Below, in pieces: positions 36,723-46,029 of a stretch of 64,000 bases of DNA (the first letter of the stretch is position 1; each line of letters starts with the position of its first letter). Under the pieces are notes generated by a model. The model did not search any database. It was given only the letters and a program-made list of their open reading frames with translations, and was not told the origin of the DNA. Source of the stretch: Prodigiosinella confusarubida. Lineage in GTDB: Bacteria; Pseudomonadota; Gammaproteobacteria; Enterobacterales; Enterobacteriaceae. The stretch covers positions 3,658,001-3,722,000 of the forward strand of contig NZ_CP025085.1 of assembly GCF_002847015.1 (NCBI RefSeq), in the 5' to 3' direction. Position numbers and translations under genes: made by a program.

Positions 36723-37544
36723 ATGCTTGAAATATCAGTCAATTATCCAATTAGAATTGAAAATGGCGGTTTGTTTATTTCTCGTGGACTCGGCCATCAC
36801 CCCACCCGTATTCTGGAATCCTATGAATTGATTTTTGTTGAACAGGGGATATTAGCGATTCGAGAAAATCAGCATGATTTTTATGTCAAAGCCGGGGAAT
36901 CACTTTTATTATGGCCAGGCAGGAAACATGCAGGAATAGGTGATTTTCCCGCAGATTTAAAATTTTATTGGCTGCACTTCGATAGTGTGTCTACCCGGCC
37001 CTCGAAAGAAGAGGCCATTAAATTACCCATACCGCAATATAGTAAAATACGCGATCCTCACCGGTTTGTTACGTTGTTCAGACTGTTTCTCAGCGAGCAG
37101 GAAAACCGGTCGCCTGCCTCCTCGTTGGAATTGATTCTACTGCTGCTGCTACAACAAGTGGCGGACGGCTGGACCGAAAGTACTGAACCGGCAGAACCGG
37201 GTATAGCATTGGCATGGAAGGCGCAACAGCTTATCGGTACCCAGTTTCATCTGCCCCTTACCGCATCCGGGTTGGCATCACAGCTCTTTTGCAATGTTGA
37301 TTATCTGGGGCGGGTCTATAAAATGACCTTTCGCATGACCCTCACCGAGGCCATTCATCGGCGACGCATCGGTAACGCCGAAAAGATGCTGATAGCAGAC
37401 TGCGGCGTCATTGCCGATATAGCAAAACGCTGTGGTTTTCAGGATGTGGGATACTTCAGGCGGCTATTTCGCCGGCTGACTGGTCTGACACCGCTGGAAT
37501 ATAAAAAGCGCTACTGTAAAGAGCATATCAATTCAGATATCTAG
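36723..37544 (+). CDS. AraC-family regulator of the GH127 locus
   Basis: 273 residues. The N-terminal cupin-like sugar domain (IFVEQGILAIRENQHDFYVKAGESLLLWPGRKH) is followed by two HTH motifs in the last ~100 residues (TASGLASQLFCNVDYLGRVYK; IADIAKRCGFQDVGYFRRLF; LTGLTPLEYKKRY). It is divergent from the transporter-GH127 operon, the usual arrangement for an inducible sugar locus. The inducer is probably a plant arabinoside. The start codon has no strong ribosome site (AATTAATT). Confidence 0.88.
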   Translation: MLEISVNYPIRIENGGLFISRGLGHHPTRILESYELIFVEQGILAIRENQHDFYVKAGESLLLWPGRKHAGIGDFPADLKFYWLHFDSVSTRPSKEEAIKLPIPQYSKIRDPHRFVTLFRLFLSEQENRSPASSLELILLLLLQQVADGWTESTEPAEPGIALAWKAQQLIGTQFHLPLTASGLASQLFCNVDYLGRVYKMTFRMTLTEAIHRRRIGNAEKMLIADCGVIADIAKRCGFQDVGYFRRLFRRLTGLTPLEYKKRYCKEHINSDI

Positions 37545-38789
37545 CCGGGACGAGCTGTAGGCACACCGACGGAACCAGGGTCCAGCCGTTTGTTCTCGAT
37601 GATGAAACAGAGAAGAAGACAGAGGGGTATAACGCGGTTTACTCGTCAATGGGACAATCGCTGGAATCGTTGCCTTTCATCAGCATCAACCTGGTCTGTA
37701 AACCAGGTATCATGTTGTATTTCCTGGCTTCAATATCCCCTGCCGTTTTCCCGGGTCAGCAAGTGGCCGTGGTCAAAAAGTAAAACTCAGCGTGTAATTT
37801 CTCTTTTTATGAACGTTTTGGAAATTAGCTGGTTTTAGCTAATTGTTGAGTTAGTGATTGGCATGGCTTAATGAAATGGTCTCTCCCACAGTGGGATACG
37901 TTATCAGCAGTGCCGCTATAGAATGGGGATGACCATTTCATTAAACCGAAAAACATATAACCCGCGCCCTGTCATGAGAAATTCTTTTTATTTTTTTAGT
38001 TATGTTATTTCAACATAGTCATTTGGCGTAGACCTGAGTTTAAGAATAAGATAGTAGACAGATAAACCCCCAAATATAAGCTGGCAACGACTTTAGCTGG
38101 TGAACGTACGCATTGCCGATAATTGAGTCATCATATTGCCGGGTAATTTTATGTACTTCTGCAAATAACAATTGATCGGCACCGGTCATCTCCACTTTAT
38201 GCGTCACCACAGCGAAACAGCACGGCATCAAAGCCGGCGTTCAGTTCTTTCAAGGCATCAATGAATGGGATTGGGCGGAACACACAACGTCGAAGAATGC
38301 AATAGCGTTCACCGAAAACGACATAGAACCAGGTACTTCCAGGCCAATACCAAGACAACACATTCAGGCTTTTATTCCGAAATAAGTGAAATTCCAATAA
38401 AGCCAATGATGCAGAACAACAACCATTAAAAATGATTGTTATTCTCATCCACATAAAATAATCCCCTGAACATGACTGTAATATTTACTCTTATTTGGTT
38501 ATTAACATTTACATGTGTTAAGAAACGATATTATCGTTAGTAAATTTTAAAAAAATAAAGATAAAAAACCAAATAAACAAGATAAAACATTACTTGTTAT
38601 TAATATCAAACATCATCTGATTTTATGGTGTATGAAAGCCTGAGTATTAAGTAACTTAATATTATTTCCTTCTTTTATTCTTAATGAAAATAGCGTCATA
38701 TTAAAACGTTCGTTTATCCAATACAGAAACATTTCCATATGAAGCGTTTTATTTTGAAAATTAAATATTTAACTGAGAGGAATTAATTT
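37545..38789. other. 1.2-kb stretch without a supported gene
   Basis: Short open frames exist but none is convincing. At 37577-37783 (+) a frame reads VQPFVLDDETEKKTEGYNAV and LPFISINLVCKPGIMLYF, coding-like but lacking a start. At 38040-38454 (-) two overlapping frames (one containing WYWPGSTWFYVVFGERYCIL, the other VEMTGADQLLFAEVHKITRQ) look like a frameshifted gene remnant that I do not recognise. An inverted repeat lies at 37868-37944. The last ~300 bases are AT-rich and should hold the promoter of the next gene. Confidence 0.45.
37868..37944. repeat. 77-bp inverted-repeat unit
   Basis: TTAATGAAATGGTC at 37868-37881 is repeated as its exact reverse complement at 37931-37944. Between them a small hairpin (TCCCACAGTGGGA) is visible. 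This has the look of a miniature element or the abutted ends of a lost IS. Confidence 0.65.
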
Positions 38790-39302
38790 ATGACAGAAAA
38801 TAACAAAGTCGCTTTGTCGGTCGATTTTTCGCCGGTGAAAATCGGCCTGGCACTAGTGTTTTTGATGATCCTAATGAATATCTTTTTAGGTATTTTGTTC
38901 GGCGTTCATGAGGATTTTTTTCAAAACTATATCCATGCAGGCATAGCGGCTCATCCGTCTTTATTCACTGATCCAGCCAAGGATCAGAGCATCATCTGGC
39001 GCTGGGTTGAGAGAGCACATTTCCATGCCGGGGGTATCGCCGCCTTTGTGCTGGGCATGATCACCATTACTGCGCTGACAGATATGTCGAATCTCCGTAA
39101 ACAAGTCACCTCTATCCTGATGGGACTGTCGTTCTTCTACCCTATGGCGTGGTTTGCCATGTTTTTCTACGCGCCTCAAATAGGACGAGCAGCAGCCCAT
39201 CACACTCTGCTGGTTGAAATATTTGTCAAAGTCGGCGTTGGTGGTCTCGGCCTGGGTATGCTTTCTTTGCTGTTATGGTTGTTTCTTCCCGCTAAAAAAT
39301 AA
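38790..39302 (+). CDS. Conserved inner-membrane protein of unknown function (170 aa)
   Basis: 170 residues with about four hydrophobic segments: IGLALVFLMILMNIFLGILF, FHAGGIAAFVLGMITITAL, ILMGLSFFYPMAWFAMFFYA and VGVGGLGLGMLSLLLWLFL. Histidines (ERAHFHAGG, AAAHH) lie near membrane faces, which might bind metal or heme, but no known motif is complete. GAGAGGAATTAATTT before ATG 38790 is a good ribosome site. Monocistronic, with terminator hairpins at 39372-39436. I do not recognise the family and propose no function. Confidence 0.75.
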   Translation: MTENNKVALSVDFSPVKIGLALVFLMILMNIFLGILFGVHEDFFQNYIHAGIAAHPSLFTDPAKDQSIIWRWVERAHFHAGGIAAFVLGMITITALTDMSNLRKQVTSILMGLSFFYPMAWFAMFFYAPQIGRAAAHHTLLVEIFVKVGVGGLGLGMLSLLLWLFLPAKK

Positions 39303-39403
39303 CAATCTATAGAAAATGATTAAATCAGCACGCTGCGACATTATCCGAAACCGCTGGATGGAGATTCCCCCCGGCACGGTAAGCCGTGCCAAACAACAAA
39401 AAC

Positions 39404-39436
39404 AAAGCCCGCTTACGTTTTCTTAAGCGGGCTTTT
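39404..39436. terminator. Bidirectional rho-independent terminator
   Basis: AAAGCCCGCTTA pairs with TAAGCGGGCTTT, followed by T residues (+) and preceded by an A-rich stretch (-). It serves the convergent membrane-protein gene and the ABC transporter operon. A second small hairpin (GGCACGG...CCGTGCC) lies just before it at 39373-39390. Confidence 0.85.
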
Positions 39437-39502
39437 AACTTTTGCTATTTGATTACATTTTTTATTTTGGACGGTATCTATTTCCCCTGGAATAGCAAAA
39501 AA

Positions 39503-41017
39503 TTACTCCTTCACCGTTTCTTCCAGCGTGAAACGGCCTAACGGGTTTTGGTGGAATCCTTTAATGTTTTTACGAGTAACGTTGCGGTACGGGCTGTAAT
39601 AGAGATCGATCCAGTTCACATCCGCTTTGGCCATTTTTTGCAAATCGATATACATCTGCTTACGCTTGACCGGATCCATTTCGACACGAGCCGCGGCAAC
39701 CAACGCTTTGACCTTTGCATTATGGTAACGGGTCATGTAATTCATGTTGGAATCATCACCCAAAACAAAGGTGGTTTTCTGATCGGGATCGAGAATATCG
39801 TTGGTCCAGTACATCACTGAAATGTCATAGTCGCCAGCAACCAGCATGCTCCAGCTCTGGCTTGGGTCCACCTTCTGCAATTTGGCGGTGATGCCCGCTT
39901 TTGCCAACTGTTGCTGCAACAAAATGGCAATCTGTTCATCCACTTCGTCACCGGCATTCACCAGATAATTGAGCGTCAGATTTTTTACGCCGGCACTGGC
40001 TAACAGCTGCTTGGCTTTTTGTGGATTGTAAGGCCGTTGCAAATTATCCGCGTAGTGATAAAGCGCCCCGTCGGGAATATAGGAATTGGCGATTTTACCG
40101 TAGCCAAACGTGATGGTATCGACGATGGCTTTTTTATCTATCGCAAAATCTATCGCCTGACGCACCGCCACCTGGCCTAACGGGCCATGTGAATGGTTAA
40201 TTAGCAAGTGATCTTCGCGGGTTGAGCGGTCCAGCCTAACGTTCAGGTTGGGATCTTTTTGCAGCGACGCGATACGAGAGAAGGGGATAGACAAAGCCGC
40301 ATCAATCTCGCCAGCCTGCACTTTCAACATACGGGTGTTGTCATCCGGCAGCGTCAGCCATTCCACGCCATCCAGTTTCACTTTGTTGGCTTCCCAGTAA
40401 TAGGGGTTTTTCACCAACACCACCTTCTCGCCCCGATCCCACTCTTTGACACTAAAAGCACCAGAACCTACCGGGTGTTCGGCAAAGTCCTCTTCGCCTT
40501 GCCTGGTCAACGCCTGTTGCGATATCACCGAAGCATTAGGCAACGCCAACTGTGACAGAAATGCCGCTGACGGCGTTTTCAAGGTGATCACCAACGTGTG
40601 CGGATCTTTGGCTTCCGCCTTATCAATAATGCTGTAAGAATCTCGCCACAACGATTCGGCACTGTCGCGGATACGCAGCAGGCTGAAAACGGCATCGGCC
40701 GCCGTCACCGGTGTACCGTCTGAAAATTTGGCGTCACGCATTTTCAGGGTATAGACCTTGCCATCCGGAGAAATACTCCAGCTTTCCGCCAGCCCCGGCA
40801 CCAATTTTGTGCCACTGTCATCAACGCGAATCAACGGATCAAACACATTGGAGAACACCCAGTTATCCGCGTTTTGTGCCGATTTTATCGGGTCAAACGT
40901 GGTGCTGTCTTCATGGCGTCCAATAGTGAGAATCCCGGCAGCCGGTGCCATTTCACTGACCAGGCTGAACGCCAGCATCAGCCCGGCGGCAATAACGTTA
41001 AAATGCTTTTGCTTCAT
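39503..41017 (-). CDS. Peptide-type ABC transporter periplasmic binding protein
   Basis: 504 residues of the SBP_bac_5 (DppA/OppA/GsiB) class. A Sec signal peptide covers the first ~27 residues (FNVIAAGLMLAFSLVSEMAP/AAG). The mature part starts with ILTIGRHEDSTTFDPIKSAQ and includes the family block YTLKMRDAKFSDGTPVTAADAVFSL. It binds short peptides or peptide-like ligands in the periplasm. It is the last gene of a B-C-D-F-A operon and overlaps the ATPase gene by 20 bases. It lies in the same cluster as a PipR-like LuxR solo and a proline iminopeptidase, so it may supply the signal peptide or its precursor (compare AapA in Pseudomonas PipR systems). Confidence 0.92.
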   Translation of the reverse strand: MKQKHFNVIAAGLMLAFSLVSEMAPAAGILTIGRHEDSTTFDPIKSAQNADNWVFSNVFDPLIRVDDSGTKLVPGLAESWSISPDGKVYTLKMRDAKFSDGTPVTAADAVFSLLRIRDSAESLWRDSYSIIDKAEAKDPHTLVITLKTPSAAFLSQLALPNASVISQQALTRQGEEDFAEHPVGSGAFSVKEWDRGEKVVLVKNPYYWEANKVKLDGVEWLTLPDDNTRMLKVQAGEIDAALSIPFSRIASLQKDPNLNVRLDRSTREDHLLINHSHGPLGQVAVRQAIDFAIDKKAIVDTITFGYGKIANSYIPDGALYHYADNLQRPYNPQKAKQLLASAGVKNLTLNYLVNAGDEVDEQIAILLQQQLAKAGITAKLQKVDPSQSWSMLVAGDYDISVMYWTNDILDPDQKTTFVLGDDSNMNYMTRYHNAKVKALVAAARVEMDPVKRKQMYIDLQKMAKADVNWIDLYYSPYRNVTRKNIKGFHQNPLGRFTLEETVKE

Positions 41018-42032
41018 GTAACATTTCCTCAGTCAACGGATAAATCCTGTCGCTGCTGCTGTCATCAAGCACGCAGGCGAAGGCATGGTCGGCAATATGC
41101 CGGGTTTCGGGTACTGTGCCCTGACAGCATGACGGTAAGGCATAGGCACAACGTGGATGGAAAGCGCAACCGGCGGGAATATCCAGCGGACTAGGTGGCT
41201 CGCCCTGTAGCGAATGCCTGGGTAGTGGCCGGTCAGGGTCAATCTCGGGAATCGCTGCGACCAATGCCGCGGTATATGGGTGTCGCGGCGTGCTGAAAAC
41301 GATGGGTGTTGGCCCACTTTCCACAATACGGCCGAGATACATCACCGCCACCCGGTCGCACAGGCGACGCACAATCGCCAGATCGTGGGCGATAAACAGA
41401 ATCGCCAGCCCCATACGCTCACGCAGGTCCATCAACAAGTTGATAATTTGCGCCTGAATAGAGACGTCTAACGCCGCCACGCATTCATCGGCAACAATTA
41501 AACGCGGCTCGATGGCCAGCGCCCGGGCAATACCCGCCCGCTGGCACTGCCCACCGCTCAATGCCTGCGGACGGCGCGTCGCCTGCTCCGGGCTCAAACC
41601 TACCAGCGTCAACAACTCGGCAACCCGTGCCGCGATGGCAGATTCCGCCACTTTGTGATGCACACGCAGCACTTCGGCAAGGCTTTCACCTAGCGTCTGA
41701 CGCGGATTCAACGACGAAAACGGGTCCTGGAAAATCATCGCGGTTTGCTGGCGCAACCGAGTAATATCCGGCCTCATCCCATCGGTAATCAATCGACCGT
41801 CAAAACGTACACGGCCTGAAGTGGCATTTTCCAAATGCAGAATCGCCCGGCCCAGCGTGCTTTTTCCGCTGCCGGATTCCCCCACCAGCCCCAGCGTTTC
41901 ACCGGCCTGAATGTGTAAGGACACCCCATTGACAGCGTGAACATACCGTTTTTTAGGACTAAAACCACCGGACGCCGGAAAAGCGACCGAGAGATCTTCC
42001 ACTTCCAGCAATGGATACGATTTACTGGCCAT
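40998..42032 (-). CDS. Peptide-type ABC transporter ATPase (DppF/OppF-like)
   Basis: 344 residues from ATG 42032; a longer frame from 42089 lies inside the upstream ATPase gene. Walker [19 protein letters not shown], signature LSGGQCQRAGIARALA, Walker B LIVADECVAALDVSIQAQI, and the C-terminal oligopeptide/dipeptide ABC extension with a cysteine cluster (AGCAFHPRCAYALPSCC) that can hold an iron-sulfur centre. It overlaps the preceding ATPase by 11 bases. Confidence 0.94.
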   Translation of the reverse strand: MASKSYPLLEVEDLSVAFPASGGFSPKKRYVHAVNGVSLHIQAGETLGLVGESGSGKSTLGRAILHLENATSGRVRFDGRLITDGMRPDITRLRQQTAMIFQDPFSSLNPRQTLGESLAEVLRVHHKVAESAIAARVAELLTLVGLSPEQATRRPQALSGGQCQRAGIARALAIEPRLIVADECVAALDVSIQAQIINLLMDLRERMGLAILFIAHDLAIVRRLCDRVAVMYLGRIVESGPTPIVFSTPRHPYTAALVAAIPEIDPDRPLPRHSLQGEPPSPLDIPAGCAFHPRCAYALPSCCQGTVPETRHIADHAFACVLDDSSSDRIYPLTEEMLHEAKAF

Positions 42033-43014
42033 GTTCCCTCCCACACAGCATGGTATGTAACGGATGGTGACACGCGGCAGCATGCGCACTGCCAGGCGTG
42101 GCAGTCTGCATCACCGGCTGAACACGTTGACAGTCAAGGGTGGCGTGCGGGCAACGTGGATGAAAACGGCAACCAGTGGGAAAACGCTGCGCCAATGGCG
42201 GCTGACCCGGTAGGGTGATCAATCGCCCTAATCCACCCTCGCTGGCGGGCTGGCAATCAATCAGCCCGCGGGTATAGGGATGGCGCGCCTGCGCAAGTAC
42301 CTGACGTTTATCCCCAGATTCACACAATCTTCCGCCGTACATCACCGCAATACGATCACAGGTTTGTGCCACCACGCCGAGATCATGGGTGATCAGAATG
42401 ATGGCAATGCCCAGCCTGTCCCGCAGGTCGCCAAGCAGTCGCAGAATCTGCATCTGTACGGTGACATCCAGCGCTGTGGTGGGCTCATCGGCAATCAGCA
42501 CCTTCGGTTCACAGGCCAGTGCCACGGCAATCATGGCGCGCTGACGCATACCGCCAGAAAATTCATGCGGGTAGTTGTCCACTCGCCGAACCGGATCGGG
42601 GATGCCAACCTGACGTAATAATGTAATCGCCTGCTGGCGCGCATCGTGGCGACTGGCGCCGAAATGCAGACGCCGACTTTCGGCAATCTGCTGACCGATG
42701 GTCATCACCGGGTTCAGATGGCTGGCTGGATTCTGGAAAATCATGCCAATTTCCCGACCGCGGATGGCAGTCATCTGCTTGTCGTTGAGCGTCAATACAT
42801 CCGTGTCATTGAGCCTGATTTGACCCTCGCGAATCGTCAATCCCTCACCGGGTAAGAGACGTATCATCGCCCGGCAGGTCAGGGTTTTTCCTGAGCCGCT
42901 CTCCCCCACCAGACCAAGAATTTCCCCGGCGTCCAATGACAGTGACAACGTATCCACCAGCGCCGTACCCTGACGGTCTTCAATCATCAGGCCTGAAACC
43001 TGCAACAGTGTCAT
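42022..43014 (-). CDS. Peptide-type ABC transporter ATPase (DppD/OppD-like)
   Basis: 330 residues. Walker [21 protein letters not shown], signature [17 protein letters not shown], Walker [21 protein letters not shown], and the C-terminal cysteine cluster ([16 protein letters not shown]). It pairs with the DppF-like subunit to power the permease. Its start overlaps the DppC-like stop by four bases (ATGA), showing tight coupling. Confidence 0.94.
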   Translation of the reverse strand: MTLLQVSGLMIEDRQGTALVDTLSLSLDAGEILGLVGESGSGKTLTCRAMIRLLPGEGLTIREGQIRLNDTDVLTLNDKQMTAIRGREIGMIFQNPASHLNPVMTIGQQIAESRRLHFGASRHDARQQAITLLRQVGIPDPVRRVDNYPHEFSGGMRQRAMIAVALACEPKVLIADEPTTALDVTVQMQILRLLGDLRDRLGIAIILITHDLGVVAQTCDRIAVMYGGRLCESGDKRQVLAQARHPYTRGLIDCQPASEGGLGRLITLPGQPPLAQRFPTGCRFHPRCPHATLDCQRVQPVMQTATPGSAHAAACHHPLHTMLCGREHGQ

Positions 43015-43856
43015 GGTTGTGCTCCCAGCTTGTCGCCCAATCCGTCAGCCAGCAGACTGAAACCCATCGCCAACACAACAATGGCCAGTCCAGGAAACGT
43101 GGTTATCCACCAGGCGGTGGTGATAAAACTTTGGCCTTCGGCCACCATCACGCCCCACTCGGCAATCGGTGGCTGAACGCCAAGACCGAGGTAACTCACT
43201 GCCGCGCCATTGAGCAACACCAGCACGCAGTCAGACATGGAAAACACGATCGAGCTGGTAAGCGCGTTAGGTAATATATGTATAAACAGAATGCGCGGGT
43301 GGCTATAACCCAGACTTCGCGCCGCCAGAATAAAGTCCCGATGTTTAAGCGTCAGCACCTGTGAGCGCACCAACCGCGCATAAGACACCCATCCCACCAT
43401 CGCCATAGCGATATAAAAACTGCCGAGTCCTGGGCCAAGAATGGCAATAATCGACAACATCAACACCAGAAATGGAAACGCCAGCACAATATCGATGATC
43501 CGCATCAAGATGGTATCCACCACACCACCGAGATACCCGGAAAACGCGCCGATGACCGTACCGATGGTAAAGGGGAAAATCACCCCGATGATGCAGATTT
43601 GCAGATCCACCCGTGCGCCCCACATCACCCGGGAAAAAATATCCCGGCCAAAGTTATCGGTACCGAAAGGATGAAGCAGACCAGGCGGCAACAGTGTCGC
43701 GGCAACATTCTGAGCGATGGGATCGTAAGGTGCCAACCAGGGACAAAACAGAGCCAGTAACACCCAAACAAACAGAATCGCCATGCCGGTTCTTAACGCC
43801 TGCTGGCGCGGTAGCCAGCGACGTTTGACACCAGAGAGGATGGTCATCGCGCTCAT
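43011..43856 (-). CDS. Peptide-type ABC transporter permease (DppC/OppC-like)
   Basis: 281 residues with an N-terminal extension and about six membrane segments. It shows the OppC-type motif FGTDNFGRDIFSRVMWGAR and the cytoplasmic EAA-loop region RSQVLTLKHRDFILAARSLG. It forms the membrane channel with the DppB-like subunit. It overlaps both neighbours by four bases. Confidence 0.94.
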   Translation of the reverse strand: MSAMTILSGVKRRWLPRQQALRTGMAILFVWVLLALFCPWLAPYDPIAQNVAATLLPPGLLHPFGTDNFGRDIFSRVMWGARVDLQICIIGVIFPFTIGTVIGAFSGYLGGVVDTILMRIIDIVLAFPFLVLMLSIIAILGPGLGSFYIAMAMVGWVSYARLVRSQVLTLKHRDFILAARSLGYSHPRILFIHILPNALTSSIVFSMSDCVLVLLNGAAVSYLGLGVQPPIAEWGVMVAEGQSFITTAWWITTFPGLAIVVLAMGFSLLADGLGDKLGAQP

Positions 43857-44791
43857 AGTTTCACCCTCGGGTCTAGCGCTACGGTCAACACGTCAGCCAG
43901 GAGATTCACCACCACCGTCGCCAGGGAAAATACCAGCACCACGCCCTGAACCACCATGTAATCACGGCTGATGATCGCCTTAACCAGCAATTGCCCCATG
44001 CCGGGAATAGCAAAAACACTTTCAATTACCACGGTACCGCCAATCAGCCACCCGATATTGACCGCCAGCAGATTGACCGTCGGCACCAGTGAATTCGGTA
44101 TAACATGACGCCAGAAAATACGATTTTCGCTCTGTCCACGCGCCCGAGCGGCGGTGACATAATCGTTTTGTAATTCCATCAGCAGGCTGGCGCGCAAATT
44201 ACGGGTCAGCACGGCGGACAACGCCAGCGCGACCGTCAGACAAGGTAAGAACATATGATGCAAACGTTCGCCCCAGTCACTGCCATAGCCCGATACCGGA
44301 AACCACCCCAGCGAGAGGCTGAACAGCAAAATCATCATGATCGCCAACCAGAACGAGGGCAAACCCAGGCCAATGGTAGAGAACAGACGGACGGCCTGAT
44401 CGGCCAGCTTTCCACGATGACGGGCGGCACTGGCGGCCAGTGGTATGGTAAACAGTATCGATAGCAACACACTGCCCAACACCAGATACAGCGTCGGTTC
44501 AAGGCGTGACATGATCAGTTTCAGGGTATCAACTCGATAGATAATCGATTTTCCCATCTCACCGTGCAGCAAATTGCGCAGAAAATAGAAATATTGCAGC
44601 CACAGCGGTTCATTCAGCCCATATTGCGCCCGAACGCGGGCGATAGCGGCGGGTGTACTGTGTACTCCCAGCAGAATGCGCGCCGGATCGCCGGGAATGG
44701 CTCGCACCATAATAAAAGTGAGCACACTGATACCGAACAATACCGGCAGCAATTGCAACGGGCGCCACAACATAAAGCGGTAACGGTGCAT
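43853..44791 (-). CDS. Peptide-type ABC transporter permease (DppB/OppB-like)
   Basis: 312 residues, the first gene of the operon. The N-terminus LLPVLFGISVLTFIMVRAIP and PGDPARILLGVHSTPAAIAR are typical of DppB; the EAA loop is near LLMELQNDYVTAARARGQSE. About six membrane segments. A downstream ATG (MLWRP, six codons in) is a possible alternative start. The promoter region is shared with the divergent LuxR gene. Confidence 0.93.
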   Translation of the reverse strand: MHRYRFMLWRPLQLLPVLFGISVLTFIMVRAIPGDPARILLGVHSTPAAIARVRAQYGLNEPLWLQYFYFLRNLLHGEMGKSIIYRVDTLKLIMSRLEPTLYLVLGSVLLSILFTIPLAASAARHRGKLADQAVRLFSTIGLGLPSFWLAIMMILLFSLSLGWFPVSGYGSDWGERLHHMFLPCLTVALALSAVLTRNLRASLLMELQNDYVTAARARGQSENRIFWRHVIPNSLVPTVNLLAVNIGWLIGGTVVIESVFAIPGMGQLLVKAIISRDYMVVQGVVLVFSLATVVVNLLADVLTVALDPRVKL

Positions 44792-45055
44792 GGCTATCCT
44801 CTCATGTGATGCTTAAAATTCGGTGTACGGTGGCGAAACAACGGATCATGGGCATGCCACCTGAATGTCGGGTATGGCTGCGCACCTGATTGGTGCAACG
44901 CGGTATAACAACGCATACTGCCCAGACCTTCCATTCGGGCATCCCGCCTTTGCTGCTGCGCTGAATGGTCACGCTTTATCATGTTGCCCCCCTGCTTCTG
45001 ATGGATACTTGCCAGGCTCACAGCTACGTTAGCCTCTGTGGTGTGCCGCCGGTAG

Positions 45056-45081
45056 TTAGTAAAAATACTAGTTTTTCGTAA
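45056..45081. promoter_or_regulatory. Imperfect palindrome between the ABC operon and luxR-type gene
   Basis: TTAGTAAAAATAC and GTTTTTCGTAA-type halves (read inward: TTAGTAAAAA / TTACGAAAAA) form a ~26-bp palindrome centred on ACTAGT. It lies ~265 bases upstream of the transporter operon start and ~92 bases upstream of the LuxR gene. Its size and position suit a LuxR-family operator, but the sequence does not match a known lux box exactly. Confidence 0.4.
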
Positions 45082-45172
45082 TGAGGAAGCTGGCACCGTG
45101 TTTGCATGGTGTCTGATCGGTAGCAGTATTTGTGCCCGAATAGGCAAGTGCCGATGAAGAGGAGATGGTTTC

Positions 45173-45928
45173 ATGAAGGTCGCGGTGCAAGACAGAACCA
45201 CACCAATGCGGGAAACAACGGTGAATAGCGCGTTTAGCCAACTTTTCGCGCAGACATCCCGTCTTGGTTTTGACGCGCTGATTTATGACTACACACCCGT
45301 GCCACGTTCGCTGGAAGGTGAGTTGATCACGCCGTCGATACTGCATATGTACAACGTGCCTGCCGATATGCAACGGCTGTGGAGTGAGAGCGGTTATTAT
45401 CAGGTCGACCCAGTGCAACATTATGCGTTGGAAAGCTGTGCCCCTTTCATCTGGTCTTATCAACGGCCAGATAGCACCTCACTGCACAATCGGCTCAGCG
45501 ACAAGAACAAACCCGTCACTCACTACATGTGTGACAACAATATGCCCAGTGGCGCGACCGTGCCGTTACATCTGCCTCATGGTGGTTTCGTGACCGTGAC
45601 GGGCATTCACACCGGTACCGGGCATGAGCTGGATATTCATGATGTACTGGCCGAATTCAGCTTGTTGGCACAGACTTTTCAGGAACAGATCTATCCGCTG
45701 TTTGATGACCGTGTTCTCACCTGCCATCATGTGCACTTGAGTAAACGCGAGCGCGAATGTCTGTCCTGGGCGGCTGAAGGACTGACGGCCAAAGAGATCG
45801 CCCGCAAACTTAACCGTTCGATCGCCACCGTGACGCTGCATCTTAATACCGCGGGGCGCAAACTCGGCGCCAATAACCGGGTACAAGCGGTGGTTCGCGC
45901 CCTGCACTATCGTCTGCTCGATAGTTGA
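45173..45928 (+). CDS. LuxR solo of the plant-signal (PipR/OryR) type
   Basis: 251 residues, starting after GAGGAG eight bases upstream. An N-terminal autoinducer-binding domain is followed by a LuxR HTH (LSKRERECLSWAAEGLTAKE; LNRSIATVTLHLNTAGRKLG). Aligned by eye with TraR, the invariant acid Asp70 and Pro71 are Asp79-Pro80 here, Trp85 is Trp94, and Gly113 is kept. The two other invariant aromatic positions, Trp57 and Tyr61, are Met66 and Trp70. This W57M/Y61W pair defines the plant-associated LuxR solos (OryR, XccR, PsoR, PipR), which respond to plant-derived compounds rather than acyl-homoserine lactones. No luxI is in the window. A pip gene lies directly downstream and a peptide ABC transporter divergently upstream, as in PipR systems. 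Confidence 0.9.
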   Translation: MKVAVQDRTTPMRETTVNSAFSQLFAQTSRLGFDALIYDYTPVPRSLEGELITPSILHMYNVPADMQRLWSESGYYQVDPVQHYALESCAPFIWSYQRPDSTSLHNRLSDKNKPVTHYMCDNNMPSGATVPLHLPHGGFVTVTGIHTGTGHELDIHDVLAEFSLLAQTFQEQIYPLFDDRVLTCHHVHLSKRERECLSWAAEGLTAKEIARKLNRSIATVTLHLNTAGRKLGANNRVQAVVRALHYRLLDS

Positions 45929-45954
45929 GCACGCGTCAGAACGCCGTGCTTTTC
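45928..45954 (+). terminator. Terminator after the luxR-type gene
   Basis: AGCACG pairs with CGTGCT around an 11-base loop, followed by TTTC and TTTTTT a few bases on. It separates the regulator from pip, which therefore probably has its own promoter within 45955-46029. Confidence 0.65.
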
Positions 45955-46029
45955 TATCTTTTTTACTAGCTGTTCAATACCGTCCGGACGTTTACCCTGT
46001 GGTTATTATTCACCGACAAGGGAAACGTT

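Noticed and set aside
37590..37838. 82-codon plus-strand frame after the AraC gene
   Set aside because: Unlike the neighbouring frame it has no recognisable motif and an odd Arg/Trp/Ser-rich composition; listed only as part of the gap.
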